From positions 248,001-312,000 of the forward strand of contig JADLSH010000315.1 in NCBI GenBank assembly GCA_016169945.1: DNA of 64,000 bases. The letters run 5' to 3'. Every line of letters starts with the position of its first letter. The first letter of the stretch is position 1. Below are positions 46,250 through 57,400 of the stretch, piece by piece. The notes beneath the pieces are model-generated. The model saw only the letters and a list, made by a program, of their open reading frames with translations, was not told the origin of the DNA and did not search any database. The position numbers and the translations under genes were made by a program. The DNA comes from Trachythela sp. YZ-2020 (lineage: Eukaryota; Cnidaria; Anthozoa; Malacalcyonacea; Clavulariidae).

Positions 46250-48397
46250 TCATTGTTTATCAATCATATTTGCCGCGTTTGCAAGATCTAGTAAAGTTAC
46301 ATTTTGGTCTGCAACTGTTGATCGAGTAACATTGTCATTTGTGGCAACATTTGCCAAAGTTGTGGGGGTAAATGTCGATTGAATCTCAGGTTGAGGCACC
46401 AGAGGATTTACCTGTAAACTTGTACTTGTACATGTCGGCTGATTCTGTATCAGATGTTGAGGATAAGTGCCAGTATATTGATGGTGTTGGTATGTAACAG
46501 GATATGGTTGCATAATATGAGAATTTTCCATACCAAAATAAAAGTTACCAGATTGTGGTGAAAACATTGGCACAGTTGGCATATACATATGATTATTTGA
46601 TGGAATCATGGGCATGTGTGTCTGCATGGTAGGATACTGGGGAGTTGCAAAATTATTCATCAATTGCTCATTGACATTTGAATGCACTGTGGCTGTGCTT
46701 GGATTTTTTTTTGATTGTGATAAGACTGTACTAGTATTTGCTTCGTCATCGTCTGAATCCTCACCTCTGTCAAGCCTTGATTGCTCCATCTCTTCACGGA
46801 TAAGGAAATTGTCAGTGTCCTCTGGCATTCCTGTTTCTTCAGCAACTTTAGATTTACCTTTACGAATCAGTTCTTGTAAATCATCTCTTTCATTTGGTGT
46901 TTGTTCAGGTATCTTTCCATTACAAGCTATCTTTAAAAGTCTAGTATCTCTCAATAATCTTTGGTTTCCATCTTTTCCCTTGTAAATATTAGGAAAATGC
47001 CGTTGAAGTTTAGGCCGCATATTTCGTATAAAGTTTGTTGAAGATTTTTTAGCAAATTCTCGTATCTGCAATAGGTCTTCTTCTTTTTGTCTAATTTTTG
47101 CTTCAATATTTCTGATACTTTTTTCTCTCTGCATTATGTAAAGAAAAAAAAATATATATATATATTATCATAAAGTATAAACACGTTATAGTAATACTCG
47201 ATTCATATTATCAATATTTAATATTACAACATGGCAATGTTTTATGGAACTGAATTCGGTATCTGATGATCGGCTAAAAGTTTGACTTTGATAAACAATA
47301 CCTCGCGTTTTTCAACTTTAAACTCAGGATGAAGCTTTTCTTGACCACAATAGTGGAAGCCAACACATTCTTCAAATTCACAATAAGCTCCATTTTTGTT
47401 TCCCTCTTTTCTATGTCCTCTATGATGACAACGAGTGCACGTACTTGTAGCGAAAGGGGCATCAACTCGACTGGCGAACTCGTATAGTCTGCCAACTGCT
47501 TCTTTTGTTTGATTAAATCTTGATTAAGTTGTTCTTTTTCTTTCAACATCATTTGTTCAACAGTATCTTAAGTGTAAATATTACAGTCGTTTAAAGAATT
47601 GTACACTGTAAATAAAATGATGAAAAGCAAACTTCGCATACAATTACATGTAAATCATATTCATCAGCTAGTATACAGGTAATATTTATTCATAGAATGT
47701 GAACAGTTTAGCGTTCACTGTCGAAGCAAATAAATCTCACGCAACTTTCCAAAAATTACTCGTAAACATTATGAAACTATACAAAATTAAAACGTGTGAT
47801 TTATTAATAGCTAGGCTTGCAAAACACATAAAAACGCAGTGAATGATTAGTCTCCTATTGCTTACCTTGCATTTGGTTCCCTTTGGAGTGTTCAACTTCG
47901 TCATTATCAATGATTGTTTCTCCATCGAATAATTTTCGTGGTTCCAGATTTGATTTCATGGCGGACGTATTGGCAGTAGAAGTACTACATGCGCTAGAAT
48001 TACATGCGATTTTCTTTCTCTTTGCAATAACTATATCTTCAGAATCAGGGGTGTCGATATTTTTTTCTCTTGCTTTTGACTCCGGTGTTTGCATTTTTAG
48101 CACAGCGTTCATGATCATTCGTCTGTGAGGAGCAGGGATCTTACATGGAATTTTCATAAAGTCCTTCAATTTTAAAAATTTCATCATTTTTTTTTAATTG
48201 AAACCCAATTCCTTAAGATGTGGTGCATACACAACAAATTGTGCATCTAATTCACATAACCAGTCTTCCAATGACATACTGAATTGATTTAATACTGTAA
48301 ATCCAAGGCAATATAACTGTAAGCACTTCGTAGTTTTTTTATAGCACGGCTTGATGACCTTGATAAACAACGCCCGTCCCACGTCAATCAAAGCCAA
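46250..48397 (-). CDS. Transposon accessory protein: SAM domain, Cys/His cluster, coiled coil (broken)
   Basis: Minus strand. First exon 48397-~47869: a SAM-like domain (SLEDWLCELDAQF, APHLKELGF, LKLKDFMKIP, PAPHRRMIMNAV). A TAA interrupts it at 48196-48194 and the frame resumes unchanged, so this is one nonsense codon next to an A run. A middle exon (~47567-47302) has a coiled coil (QMMLKEKEQLNQDLIKQK), then, after an apparent frameshift near 47495, a cluster CTRCHHRGHRK ... YCEFEECVGFHYC. The last exon (47128-46250) starts with a basic helix (REKSIRNIEAKIRQKEEDL) and ends in a Gln/Pro/Met/Asn-rich tail. Donor and acceptor sites are GT/AG. The role in transposition is unknown; SAM domains oligomerise or bind RNA. 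The gene is likely dead in this copy. Confidence 0.7.
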
Positions 48398-48404
48398 TTA
48401 ATAT

Positions 48405-48824
48405 AAATGTAAGCTAAATTTATATTTTTAGTTACAGTAATTTGTAAACTGCAATGAACTGTTATTTCTCTATTGCCAAGGAGACTTCTGTGTATACGTT
48501 TCACCGATTGATCCTTGGAGTTTTTATTTTAAAATATGAAATTTTGATTTATCAAGGGAACATTTCGAAAACAATGTAAAGTGTGAAAAAATAATGTAAA
48601 CAAACGCTTTGAATAAAAACATTGAAACTTCGTTTGATGATTTTCAACTTCCGTTCGGGTCATGCGCGCGCTTGGTTTAACGTGATTGGTCAACAGTAAT
48701 TTAAGATCAAATGTGATTGGCTAATATTCCTAAGGAAGTTTCAAAGGAACTGCTCAAATGTGTTCCTTCAAGTTAGGAAATGAACTGATCAACATTTTTC
48801 GGAACGCTTCTATTGGCACGACTG
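48405..48824 (-). repeat. Right long terminal inverted repeat
   Basis: Inverse complement of 44495-44930, ending ...GGCACGACTG before TA. Confidence 0.9.
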
Positions 48825-48826
48825 TA

Positions 48827-50089
48827 ATCCGATGCCATTTCTCAATTTCTGTCAACAATCTTTGAAGTTGAACATCTCGAATTTCCACAATTGACGCAGT
48901 GATTGCTCGTATTTTTCTGAAGAAGTGGACTTTACTGTTTAAAATAAGTGCTGAGTTTTAGAAGAATATTTTAGAAGTAAAATTTGTTGTTTATTTACAG
49001 ATTTGTATTTTGGTTTGAATTCTATCATTGACATTGTATTGTTAATTTGCCTTCTTGGTGAATATTTGCTTTCTTTAATATTTCTTTATATATGTAGAGA
49101 ATGAGCAGAGATATTATTATATTTTATGCATGTGCTATGTATTTTCAATAAAAATGGAACTGTATATTACTGTAAAGTTTGTTTTGTCTACATTTTAACA
49201 GTAATTTCTGTTGCAAAAGTATATGTTTAAGCTGAGGAATAGAAGTTCTTTGACAACCCCAATATGGGGGTTTTCAGTAGTCACAGTCAATGTGCTATTG
49301 GGATAAATAAGTAACTAAATACATATTAAAAGTCGAATCCTTTGATGCCAGCAGAATCAATCTGGCCAATAAATATTTAGTTAACCGTCTGTACTACACT
49401 CCTCACTAGTTGCGCAATATACATTACAAATACAGACGATCCAGACAGTGGGTCAGCTTATGAAATCATTTACTTAAGTATATAAATTGCAACACGTGCA
49501 ACACTGAACAAAGTGTCCACAAATTACATATAGAATTTTCAACATATGAACATTTTAATTGACTACAAGACCAGTTGATCACACGCAGCCTTTGAGATTT
49601 CTGCACAAATAAATCCATTAAACGGACTCAAAGAGCCTTGTTATACATCCATACACAAACACTAAACACATCCATAACGATGGCATTGAGTCTCTGTATC
49701 AATAGCGTCCATTTTCGCAGAATTTGCTATGGCCAGAGATGTTGACTTCACGGCAGTCAACGCATAAATGACGAAGCCGCACGTGGAAACATACGCTCGT
49801 TACCCATGATGCTTTGCGGCCTGCTGTCCAACCTCTGCTAGCGCGCTAAATTAACAAAAAGCATTCATTTTGAAACAGCGAAACTTTATTTTATTTTCTC
49901 GCTGATTGAAGTTTTACGACGTGATGACCACAATTTCTTAGTGTTTACGGTTTATATAATTTACTGTTCGCTGGTGAGTGCTGAGTGGTGGACGTTCAAA
50001 CTTCAAACTCCTTTGTTTAGGATTTGTGGCTTTTATAAATATACTACCTGCTATCCAATAATTTATGTCTGATCATTCATTGTGAGGAG
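48827..50089. other. Intergenic stretch upstream of the zinc-finger gene
   Basis: AT-rich, no recognised gene. The 3' part (about 49850-50089) may be the promoter and 5' UTR of the zinc-finger gene. Confidence 0.4.
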
Positions 50090-51832
50090 ATGTTTTCAAC
50101 ATCGAACAGCTTGGACTTAGCAAGAGAAGAAAGAACACACAAACCTTATGAATGTGATGTTTGTAAGAAGAAATTTTCAAGGTCTTATGATTTGGGAAGA
50201 CATCGAAGATTCACAAAGAACACACACTAGAGACAAACCTTATGAATGTGATGTTTGTAAGAAGAGATTTTCTCAATCAAGTTATTTGACAACACATAGA
50301 AGAACACACACTGGTGACAAACCTTATGAATGTGATGTTTGTAAGAGGAAATTTTCTGAATCAAGCAGTTTAGCAACACATAGAAGAACACACACTGGAG
50401 AGAAACCTTATGAATGTGATGTTTGTAAGAAGAGATTTTCTCGGTCATATCATTTGGTAAAACATAAAAGAACACACACTGGAGAGAAACCTTATGAATG
50501 TGATGTTTGTAAGAAGAAATTTTCTGAATCAAGCAAAAGAGAAAAGAAGCGGCAATACAACCAAAGAATCGTCGAGGTTGAGCATGGCTCCTTCACACCA
50601 ATTGTCTTCAGCGCGAACGGTGGATGTGGAAGAGAAACGCAACATTTTCTTTCGTCTTTGGCAGAGAAAATCGCCAGTAAGAAACATTTCCCACCCTCCA
50701 TCGTCATGAGCTGGCTACGAAAAAAGATCGCGTTTTCTCTCCTGCGTTCCCAAGTCGTCTGTATGCGTGGCAGCCGTACTTGGAAACAACCCAAGACACC
50801 AACCATGTCGGACATAGAACTATCTGAGAGGAACTCAAACAATTTTTGAACATATAGAAACAATTATCTATTATACACTTGTCTAACATTTGAACTTTTA
50901 CAGTTTCTATAACCAATATTTGTATATAACCAATAATTTAAGGCTTTTATAATAAAATTTTACATTATTTAGCAACACATAGAAGAACACACACTGGAGA
51001 GAAACCTTATGAATGTGATGTTTGTGAGAAGAAATTTTCAAGATCAAGTCATTTAGCAGCACATAGAAGAACAAGAACACACACTGGAGAGAAACCTTAT
51101 GAATGTGATGTTTGTGAGAAGAAATTTTCAAGATCAAGCCATTTAGCAGCACATAGAAGAACACACACTGGAGAGAAACCTTATGAATGTGATGTTTGTA
51201 AGAAGAAATTTTCTGAATCAAGCAGTTTAGCAACACATAGAAGAACACACACTGGAGAGAAACCTTATGAATGTGATGTTTGTAAGAAGAAATTTTCTGA
51301 ATCAAGCAGTTTAGCAACACATAGAAGAACACACACTGGAGAGAAACCTTATGAATGTGATGTTTGTAATAAGAAATTTTCTGAATCAAGCAGTTTAGCA
51401 GCACATAGAAGAACACACACTAGAGACAAACCTTATGAATGTGATGTTTGTAAGAAGAAATTTTCTCAGTCAAGTGATTTGGTAAGACATGAAAAATTGC
51501 ATTTGTTGTGTAGCACTTGTCGTAGAGAAATCACTCAACTGCAAGATTTACAAGAATATTTTTTCAAGGATGAAGTCACTGGAAAACATGTTTGCAAAAA
51601 ATGCAGTGAAAAGTTTGGTAACGTCAAGAAATTAGTTCGACATATAACAATTAGGCAACATGGCAATATTACAAACTATCAATGTGGTTTATGCCAAGAA
51701 TTGGAATCAACAAAACAAACTGGTATTGGATATATTTGTGGTGTCTGTGACATTGAGTTTGATGTTCCAAGAAAACTTGAAAATCATATGGTTACTCATG
51801 ACCAATACTATCTAAACTGTGTTCATTTTTGA
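50090..51832 (+). pseudogene. C2H2 zinc-finger protein gene, about eleven fingers, disrupted
   Basis: From the ATG at 50090, tandem Kruppel-type fingers with the linker [13 protein letters not shown]: about five up to 50535 and six more from 50968 to 51480. A Cys-rich tail follows (CSTCRREI, CKKCSEKF, CGLCQEL, CGVCDIEF) to the stop at 51832. Finger 1 has a 10-nt insertion (about 50207-50216) that shifts the frame to an early TAG. Finger 5 is split by a 432-bp insertion at 50536-50967. From 50969 the frame is open to the end. The 84-bp finger units are almost identical at the DNA level, indicating recent duplication or gene conversion. Such proteins bind DNA in the nucleus; the target is unknown. 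A functional shorter product starting within the array cannot be excluded. Confidence 0.85.
50536..50967 (+). pseudogene. 5'-truncated retroelement 3' end inserted in the zinc-finger array
   Basis: The frame reads [20 protein letters not shown], then [14 protein letters not shown], then [17 protein letters not shown] to a stop at ~50847, followed by ~120 bp of AT-rich 3' UTR. This is the C-terminus of the same RT family as 1-428/6538-7195 (memory of family). The finger sequence resumes exactly at TTTAGCAACACATAG, with one G of the target lost. Confidence 0.8.
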
Positions 51833-52430
51833 AGTTATATTTACACTGAGTTTATATGGATATTGTTGCTTAAAACTATTTTGAGAAGGTATATAAACTG
51901 TTAAGTGTATCATATTTCGGGATCATGTTTTTACCTTGAAAACTGTTTTCGTTTTTTGATGTTACAAATATTTTGATGTTAATATTGTTGTTTAAAACTA
52001 CTTTAAGAATGTATATAAACTTAACTGTTGAGTAAAATCTTACTGTAGTTGGGAAAAAGTGTATTATATTATTTACCGATCGTATTTTTACTTGAGATAT
52101 ACTGGTATTTCAATGACTGCTAATGAGACAAAAAATTAATCCAAGATGGCGGACAGCTCATTGTTTTAATTCAAAATATTTCAAGAACTAAGCAAAATAT
52201 GCAAAATCGGTAAGAGAGATTTATATATTATAATTTTAAAAGTTATTTCAAATGAGATAAACAGTCAGACTAGTACTGTGCATGACAAGTCGAAAGCTGA
52301 CTAAATAATAATATCTAAACTGTTTGTATTTTTGAAGTTATATTTCTTGTCAATTATGTATATAAACTGTTAAGTGGAATATTTTCTGAAGTGTATCATA
52401 TTTGGGGATCATGTTTCAACCACGAAAATG
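51833..52430. other. 3' flank of the zinc-finger gene
   Basis: AT-rich with two imperfect repeats of a phrase containing TATATAAACTGTTAAGTG (near 51892 and 52362). No gene seen. Confidence 0.4.
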
Positions 52431-52492
52431 TTCTAAATATATCTATATAACTTTAATATAAAATGTTGTCAATTATTTCCCAGTTCCCGACA
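52431..52492 (-). repeat. LTR fragment of the Bel/Pao family
   Basis: About 62 bp, ending in TTCCCAGTTCCCGACA, nearly identical to 13592-13654, the LTR end of the Bel/Pao element. The rest of the LTR is absent here. Confidence 0.85.
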
Positions 52493-52561
52493 CAGTGAAC
52501 ATAGCGATAAATGGTCATATGCATGAAGGTTTGTGGGATCAAGGAACCCGAAAATGTGACA

Positions 52562-52676
52562 AGAACTTCGACGTTTCGTCGGGAACTTGGTAGCCTCTAT
52601 AAACTACCAGACGAAGGGCCTTCGAACTCTCTCGAAACGTTGAAGTTGTTATTGTATTTTTCAGGTAGCTCATCCC
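52562..52676. repeat. Degenerate foldback MITE related to 39403-39496
   Basis: Contains CAAGAACTTCGACGTTTCG and, inverted, CGAAACGTTGAAGTTGTTA with TTTTTCAGGTAGCTCATCC. Confidence 0.6.
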
Positions 52677-52798
52677 CTTAAACGCTCAAGGAAGCTTACA
52701 TTATCCTCCTCCGCAGGCAACTCCGCGAGCACGACAAGAGATTGCGAGCTAGTAATGAAGGGAACAGAGGGGCGTGGCAGTAATTGGACGCATATTCC

Positions 52799-52904
52799 GG
52801 TTACAATTCCATGACACGCACGAAATAGGGTTAGGGATTGGGTCGGGATTGGGGTCAAGATCAAAGAGAAATATTCGTGATTGCGTGTCATGGAATTATA
52901 ACCC
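52799..52904. repeat. Small inverted-repeat element, copy 1
   Basis: GGTTACAATTCCATGACACG and its near inverse complement flank a core with TAGGGTTAGGGATTGGG and AAGATCAAAGAGAAATATTC. The core recurs inverted at 54939-55031. Confidence 0.7.
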
Positions 52905-52975
52905 ATATTCCTCACGATCCGTTTGCCACCGTGTTGCCTGCGGACGAGGCAAAGCTTTCATATGATTTACAGTAA

Positions 52976-53476
52976 CGCCTGTATTCTAAAAGCCCACTCA
53001 CTCAAAGAGTGGACGCTCAATCTCCATGAGTGCAACTCACCACTGACACATATTAAAATACCATTCCCAGGGGGGTGAGAATGCTGAACTCTTTAGAAAT
53101 CGTAAAGGATACTTTTCGATAAACGTTCAAGCTGTTTGCGGACCAAATATAGAAATTTTAAACATTGTTGCTCGTTGGCCAGGTAGCGTCCACGACGCCA
53201 GAATTTTCGATAACAGTCGCATGTGTGTACAGCGGTTCGAACGTGGTGATATCCCTTGCATGCTACTTGGTGATAGCGGTTATCCATGCCGCCAATATCT
53301 CATTACACCACTAATACTGTGGAGAGGATGTACACGTACACGAAATACTGTGGAGAGGATGTTTGGCACATGAAACCATCCTTCGCACAAAACCGCAAAC
53401 GACGCTAACTATCATATTATCGCTACAGCTGTGTTGTACAACTTAGTAAGAAGCCGAAGTAACCCTATTGTTTAAC
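52976..53476 (+). pseudogene. PIF/Harbinger element relic with transposase fragment
   Basis: Left terminus CGCCTGTATTCTAAAAGC (as in the MITE at 7201), preceded by TAA, a Harbinger-type target. From ~53080 the plus frame reads FRNRKGYFSINVQAVCGPN, then IVARWPGSVHDARIFDNS (a catalytic Asp), LLGDSGYPCRQYLITP, and RTRNTVERMFG (the catalytic Glu block), the HARBI1/DDE_4 order. A duplicated AATACTGTGGAGAGGATG and frameshifts follow (ATAVLYNLVRSRSN). No right terminus found. Dead. Confidence 0.85.
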
Positions 53477-54089
53477 CAGAACATAACCCTATTGATGAAC
53501 CAGAGCATACAGTATTCCGGCTGCTGAGGAAGAAGTGCCTGATATGCATGCTGGTGAACGGCATTTGGTGAACGGCTGGTGAATCTCCCTTATTAAATAT
53601 TAACAGTTAACATTAAAATTATTTTTGCCCAGTGAAGGCGAGGGCACAAATTACGCCAAAGTATCTGAGTGCAGCGAAGATGCGCCCCACCCAAGGCAAA
53701 TGCAACATCGCCGTGCGAAAACATCAATAGAGGGATAACGTACCTGAACAACCGTCGCCCTGACTGGCATATAAAATATGAAAGGACTAACTAAAGCTCG
53801 AACTGAACCGCCCTTGCAAGCTGTTTGAGAAAAACCCAAACAACCGCGCGTGCAACTTGCCTGAGAAAAAAGTAGTCATTAAGATCAGTATAGTGGTCAT
53901 TAGCTATTACCAGATAGTCAGTGACAAAGCAACCACAAGAAGCTGCCTCCTGCTAACTTCTTGTAACCGCTTAACCACATACGGGCTGGTGTGTTGATCT
54001 ATTTGGTAAAGCTTAAGGCGAGGGATGGTGACAGTTAGCAAGCTAGAGTTTGCATGAAGAGGCCTGGAGAGTTTCATCGACTATCATGC
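53477..54089. other. Unassigned stretch
   Basis: No gene or recognised repeat. Confidence 0.4.
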
Positions 54090-54090
54090 T

Positions 54091-54237
54091 CCGGTCAAAC
54101 GAGAACCAAAGTTGCATGAGAGTTCATTGGATATTACCCGTCAAAAGAGCAAAAACTCTCATGCATGATCGACAGCTCTCATCAAAATTTGAACCAGCTC
54201 AAACTCAAAAATGATGAGAGTTGACGAGAATGCAGGG
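54091..54237. mobile_element. Small MITE, GTCAAACGAGAAC family, copy 2
   Basis: Related to 40147-40327: CCGGTCAAACGAGAACCAAAG at the left and a degraded right end (GACTGGTCG); shared inner phrase AAAAACTCTCAT. Confidence 0.65.
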
Positions 54238-54489
54238 TGAGACTGGTCGATGAGATATATAGAATAATATAGATATACAAACTATAATACAAATAATACA
54301 ATAGGTTATGCTGGGCATCAGGGCATGTACCATATGATCAGAAAGTTTCGTCATATTTTGAGTATTCGTGGAGATATATCCTGCTTAACTAAGTAATTAT
54401 AGGCCATCTATTGACAAGTGAGAAAAACGGCACTAAAGTTCTTTATTGAGATAATATTCTAAGTCTAGGGTATAAACAATGGAAAATAG

Positions 54490-54543
54490 TAGCCTCCTCC
54501 GCAGGCATCGCCTTAAACCAAGAGATGCCTGTGGAGGAGGCTA
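54490..54543. repeat. Short foldback hairpin
   Basis: TAGCCTCCTCCGCAGGCATC is inverted at the right as GATGCCTGTGGAGGAGGCTA with a ~14-bp loop. A partial copy of one arm (CCTCCTCCGCAGGCA) is at about 52704. Confidence 0.8.
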
Positions 54544-54938
54544 GGAAAATAGAAAGACTAACATATATATTAGAGCCATCTTCACTTTCTGAGAGCGTTT
54601 TTAACTCTACTTTCCCACTGACAAATAAATCGTTTCGGCATTCGACAAGCTATATGACACTAATGTTACCATATAGACTCTGCATGGTAGTTGGATATGG
54701 GTTGGTTCGGTTAGAGTTTTAGTTGAAAAAAAAGGGCAGCTCAAGTCGGATTGGTCAAGTGAATCAATGGGAGTAAGCCTATATATGGAATAGTATTGAC
54801 TCTTTTCAACCTATGCGTATTAGTAGAAGGTTTCTACCTTAATTCCAATCGAGTGAGATGCCGGAAAAAACATCTATGCGTATCAGTGTATCACTTCCGC
54901 ATTTTACATGCAGTGTAGCTACAGTCATTACAGTGTAG

Positions 54939-55031
54939 GGTTATAACGCCATGTTACGAGTCACGAATATTTCTCTTTGATCTTGACCCTAATCCCTAAC
55001 CCTATTGTGTGCGTAACATGGACTTAGAACC
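54939..55031. repeat. Small inverted-repeat element, copy 2
   Basis: Inverted relative to 52799-52904, sharing GAATATTTCTCTTTGATCTT and CCCTAATCCCTAACCCTA. Confidence 0.7.
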
Positions 55032-55087
55032 CAGTATAGTTTAAATCTTCAATCAGCTAGCTTTATCTGACCATCGCTTCTTAAACA

Positions 55088-55427
55088 ATGGCCTTTAGAT
55101 ATCACGAAGATTGGCAATCTAATAAGAAAAATTCCCCACTGTCTTACAAAGAAACGCGTATATGTTTGATAACCCGCTGAGGAGCGATATTTCATTCACG
55201 TGTGGGGAATCAAGTCGCAATGCTGCGTTCTATGTTATGTTTTATGGAGATTTAGCTCAGAAAGAATCTACCATATGCATTCTGGACGCGGAAGAGGAAA
55301 ATTTCGAAGAGTTTCTGCGTTTTCTGTACACGGATGATTGTAAAATCACAGCTGAGAGAACGGCGATACGAGTCATGTATCTGGCTATAAGAAGTATCTC
55401 ATTTCGTCTTTGGCCGAGAAATGAAGT
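55088..55427 (+). pseudogene. BTB/POZ domain gene, 5' part
   Basis: The ATG at 55088 opens AFRYHEDWQSNKKN. After a shift, FDNPLRSDISFTCGESS, AAFYVMFYGDLAQKES, EEENFEEFLRFLYTDDCKI and TAIRVMYLA follow, the BTB fold of BTBD1/2/3/6-type proteins. The HAHKxVL core after GESS is deleted, and a further small insertion shifts the frame before KKYLISSLAEKC. The ORF stops at an inserted element. The BACK domain continues at 60738. Confidence 0.8.
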
Positions 55428-55892
55428 TTCTCCGGAGGGTACACTTACCTAAAGGGGAGACTTAGTTCTCCGAACTTCTTCGTAGACTGATATGAGCAAT
55501 ACTGATGCAGATCTCGAGCCGCGAGAGGTCGACTGATACCACGTATAAAAAGAACTGTATATCCCTACATATCCCTCTTTTGACGAGTGCTTCTAAAACT
55601 AAACTCAATACGAATGACAGCAGAGGTCGGGGAGGAAAAGACGTCTAGGTATACACTTAACCAGTGCAACTGCCTGTTCTCCGAAGAAGTTCGGAGAACT
55701 ACGTCTCCCCTTCAGGTAAGTGTACCCTCCGGGGAAACTTCATTTCTCCTTCTCCGACTGATATTCACAATACTGATGCAGATTACAAAGCTAGCTGACA
55801 TGAGTATCTAAACCAGTTACTTTATAGTATCCCAACAAAACACAACCTTATATACACCAATAGCAACAACTGTCTGTTGTGCTATCCTAATA

Positions 55893-57400
55893 TTGTCACA
55901 AGGATACAAAGGACGTCAATCATCCGCTACAACTATCGTCTCCAGAGACAAGCCAGCTGCCGCCGTAGTAGATGCCAAAGCACACCTCGTTGAGTGCCCT
56001 GTGAAAGCTAATGATACACCAGCCAAATGGATTGCTTGTGCTAGCCAGCGTGAGACGGAGCGTGCTCTGTGGGAGACTGGGCCTTGAATTCTGCGCAAGC
56101 TCAGGAATTGTAAATTCCCAAGCCTCCTCCTTTCTCAATGAAAGGTCTAGGTCCGCTGCTGCCAATTGATGAGCTCTTGCAGCTGTCGTAAGAGCAAGTA
56201 ACACGGTTACCGTAAGGGTGAGCATCTTCAATGAGATTTTTTCAAGAGGTATAACTTGTTCTCAAAATCCAATACAGTTGATACCATCCAAATTGAACAG
56301 TTCGGTCTGGGGGGTTTTGCTCTAAACTAAAAACTCACCCGGTGTTGCCGAGCCAATGCAGTCATGGGTTTGAGAGATTGCCGATTTGTACACTGCAATA
56401 GTCATATACTCCAGACCCTTAATTGTTCACCAATTCGGCCAAGAACGAGAGGGCCGCTGGTACAGGCGCTGAAATATGGGGCACCATCCACGTGCTGTGC
56501 GCCAGTCTGCCCAAGCCCTCCAGGGACCTGCGTATCTCTTCCGAGTAGATTCGATCCAGGATGACAAGAGGATTTCCGTAACCTCTGGCGAAAAGCATGC
56601 TGCTTCAAAAGGACTTCGAATACGGGCCACACTGCCTGGTTGAACGAGGCCCACCGAAGGTGTTGGGCCTGCAGATCGAACGGGAGGTATAATAGTGGCC
56701 TCGAGATTGGGAGCTGAAGTGAGTGCGACTAACATCTGTGCCAGCTGCGGGTATCAGGGTTGGTTGGGCCAGTTTGATGCTATCACCAATGCTGTCACCC
56801 TGTCGTCTCGTATCTCTCTCGTTACCCGAAGGAGGAGGTTCACCGGGGGATGAATGAAACTCACCCAGTGGCTCCAGTACTGAAGAAAGACATCGACTGC
56901 TATCGCCCCCGGATCTGTAAATCTAGACACAATTCGTCCCCTTGGGTTAAACACCATGCAATAGGATTATCTTGGGGAGATGAAGTTGATTGACAATTCC
57001 CTAGAAGATTATGGAATCCAATGTCCCACCCTTGGGTTGAGTTGACGAGAAGCTGTATCGGCTTTGATGTTGAGCTTCCCCGGGATACGAGTCGCTGTAA
57101 CCCACGCCGATCTCCAGAACTTGGGAACAAGGTTCCAGTGCCATGGCTGACAAAGACGGACACCGAGTTCCCCACCTCCTGTTGATGTATGCGACTGCTG
57201 TCGTGTTGTCGATTCGCAGGTGAATGTGGTTGGGAGGACTCCCTCACAACCTTGTAAGGACAAAGATGGTTATGCAGGCAGCCTTGAGCTCCAATACATT
57301 GATATGAAGCCGTGATTGCCTCAAGCTCCAACCTTCCCTGATGGAAATGTTGTTGGCTAGGCTGTTGCATCACAGCCCATTAGGGAGGCATTAGGGAGGC
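55893..57400 (-). pseudogene. DIRS-like RNase H and tyrosine recombinase relics
   Basis: Minus frames near 57373-57000 contain HIHLRIDNTTAVAYINRR and PGKLNIKADTASRQLNP, the RNase H blocks of DIRS elements. 56957-56754 has AIAVDVFLQYWSHWVSFIHP, the following connector. 56735-56402 has WIESTRKRYAGPWRAWADW, the recombinase N-terminal domain. 56231-55920 has VLLALTTAARAHQLAAADL, the first catalytic Arg block of the tyrosine recombinase. Frameshifts and truncation make it dead. Confidence 0.75.

Larger units (their letters stand above)
44495..48824. mobile_element. 4.33-kb IS630/Tc1-mariner-type transposon with ~430-bp TIRs and two genes
   Basis: Termini CAGTCGTGCCAATAG are inverted at both ends and flanked by TA (44493-44494 and 48825-48826), the duplication of this superfamily. 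The arms run 44495-~44930 and ~48405-48824 and match closely over their length; the left arm has a small extra segment (TCAAAATGTTCCTCAGG region). Inside lie an intact transposase (plus) and a convergent multi-exon gene (minus), stop to stop 210 bp apart. Long similar arms and an open transposase suggest fairly recent activity, although the second gene is damaged. Confidence 0.92.

Noticed and set aside
50227..50532. Antisense ORF with repeated [10 protein letters not shown] phrases (also 50907-51416)
   Set aside because: Shadow of the tandem zinc-finger coding sequence on the opposite strand.
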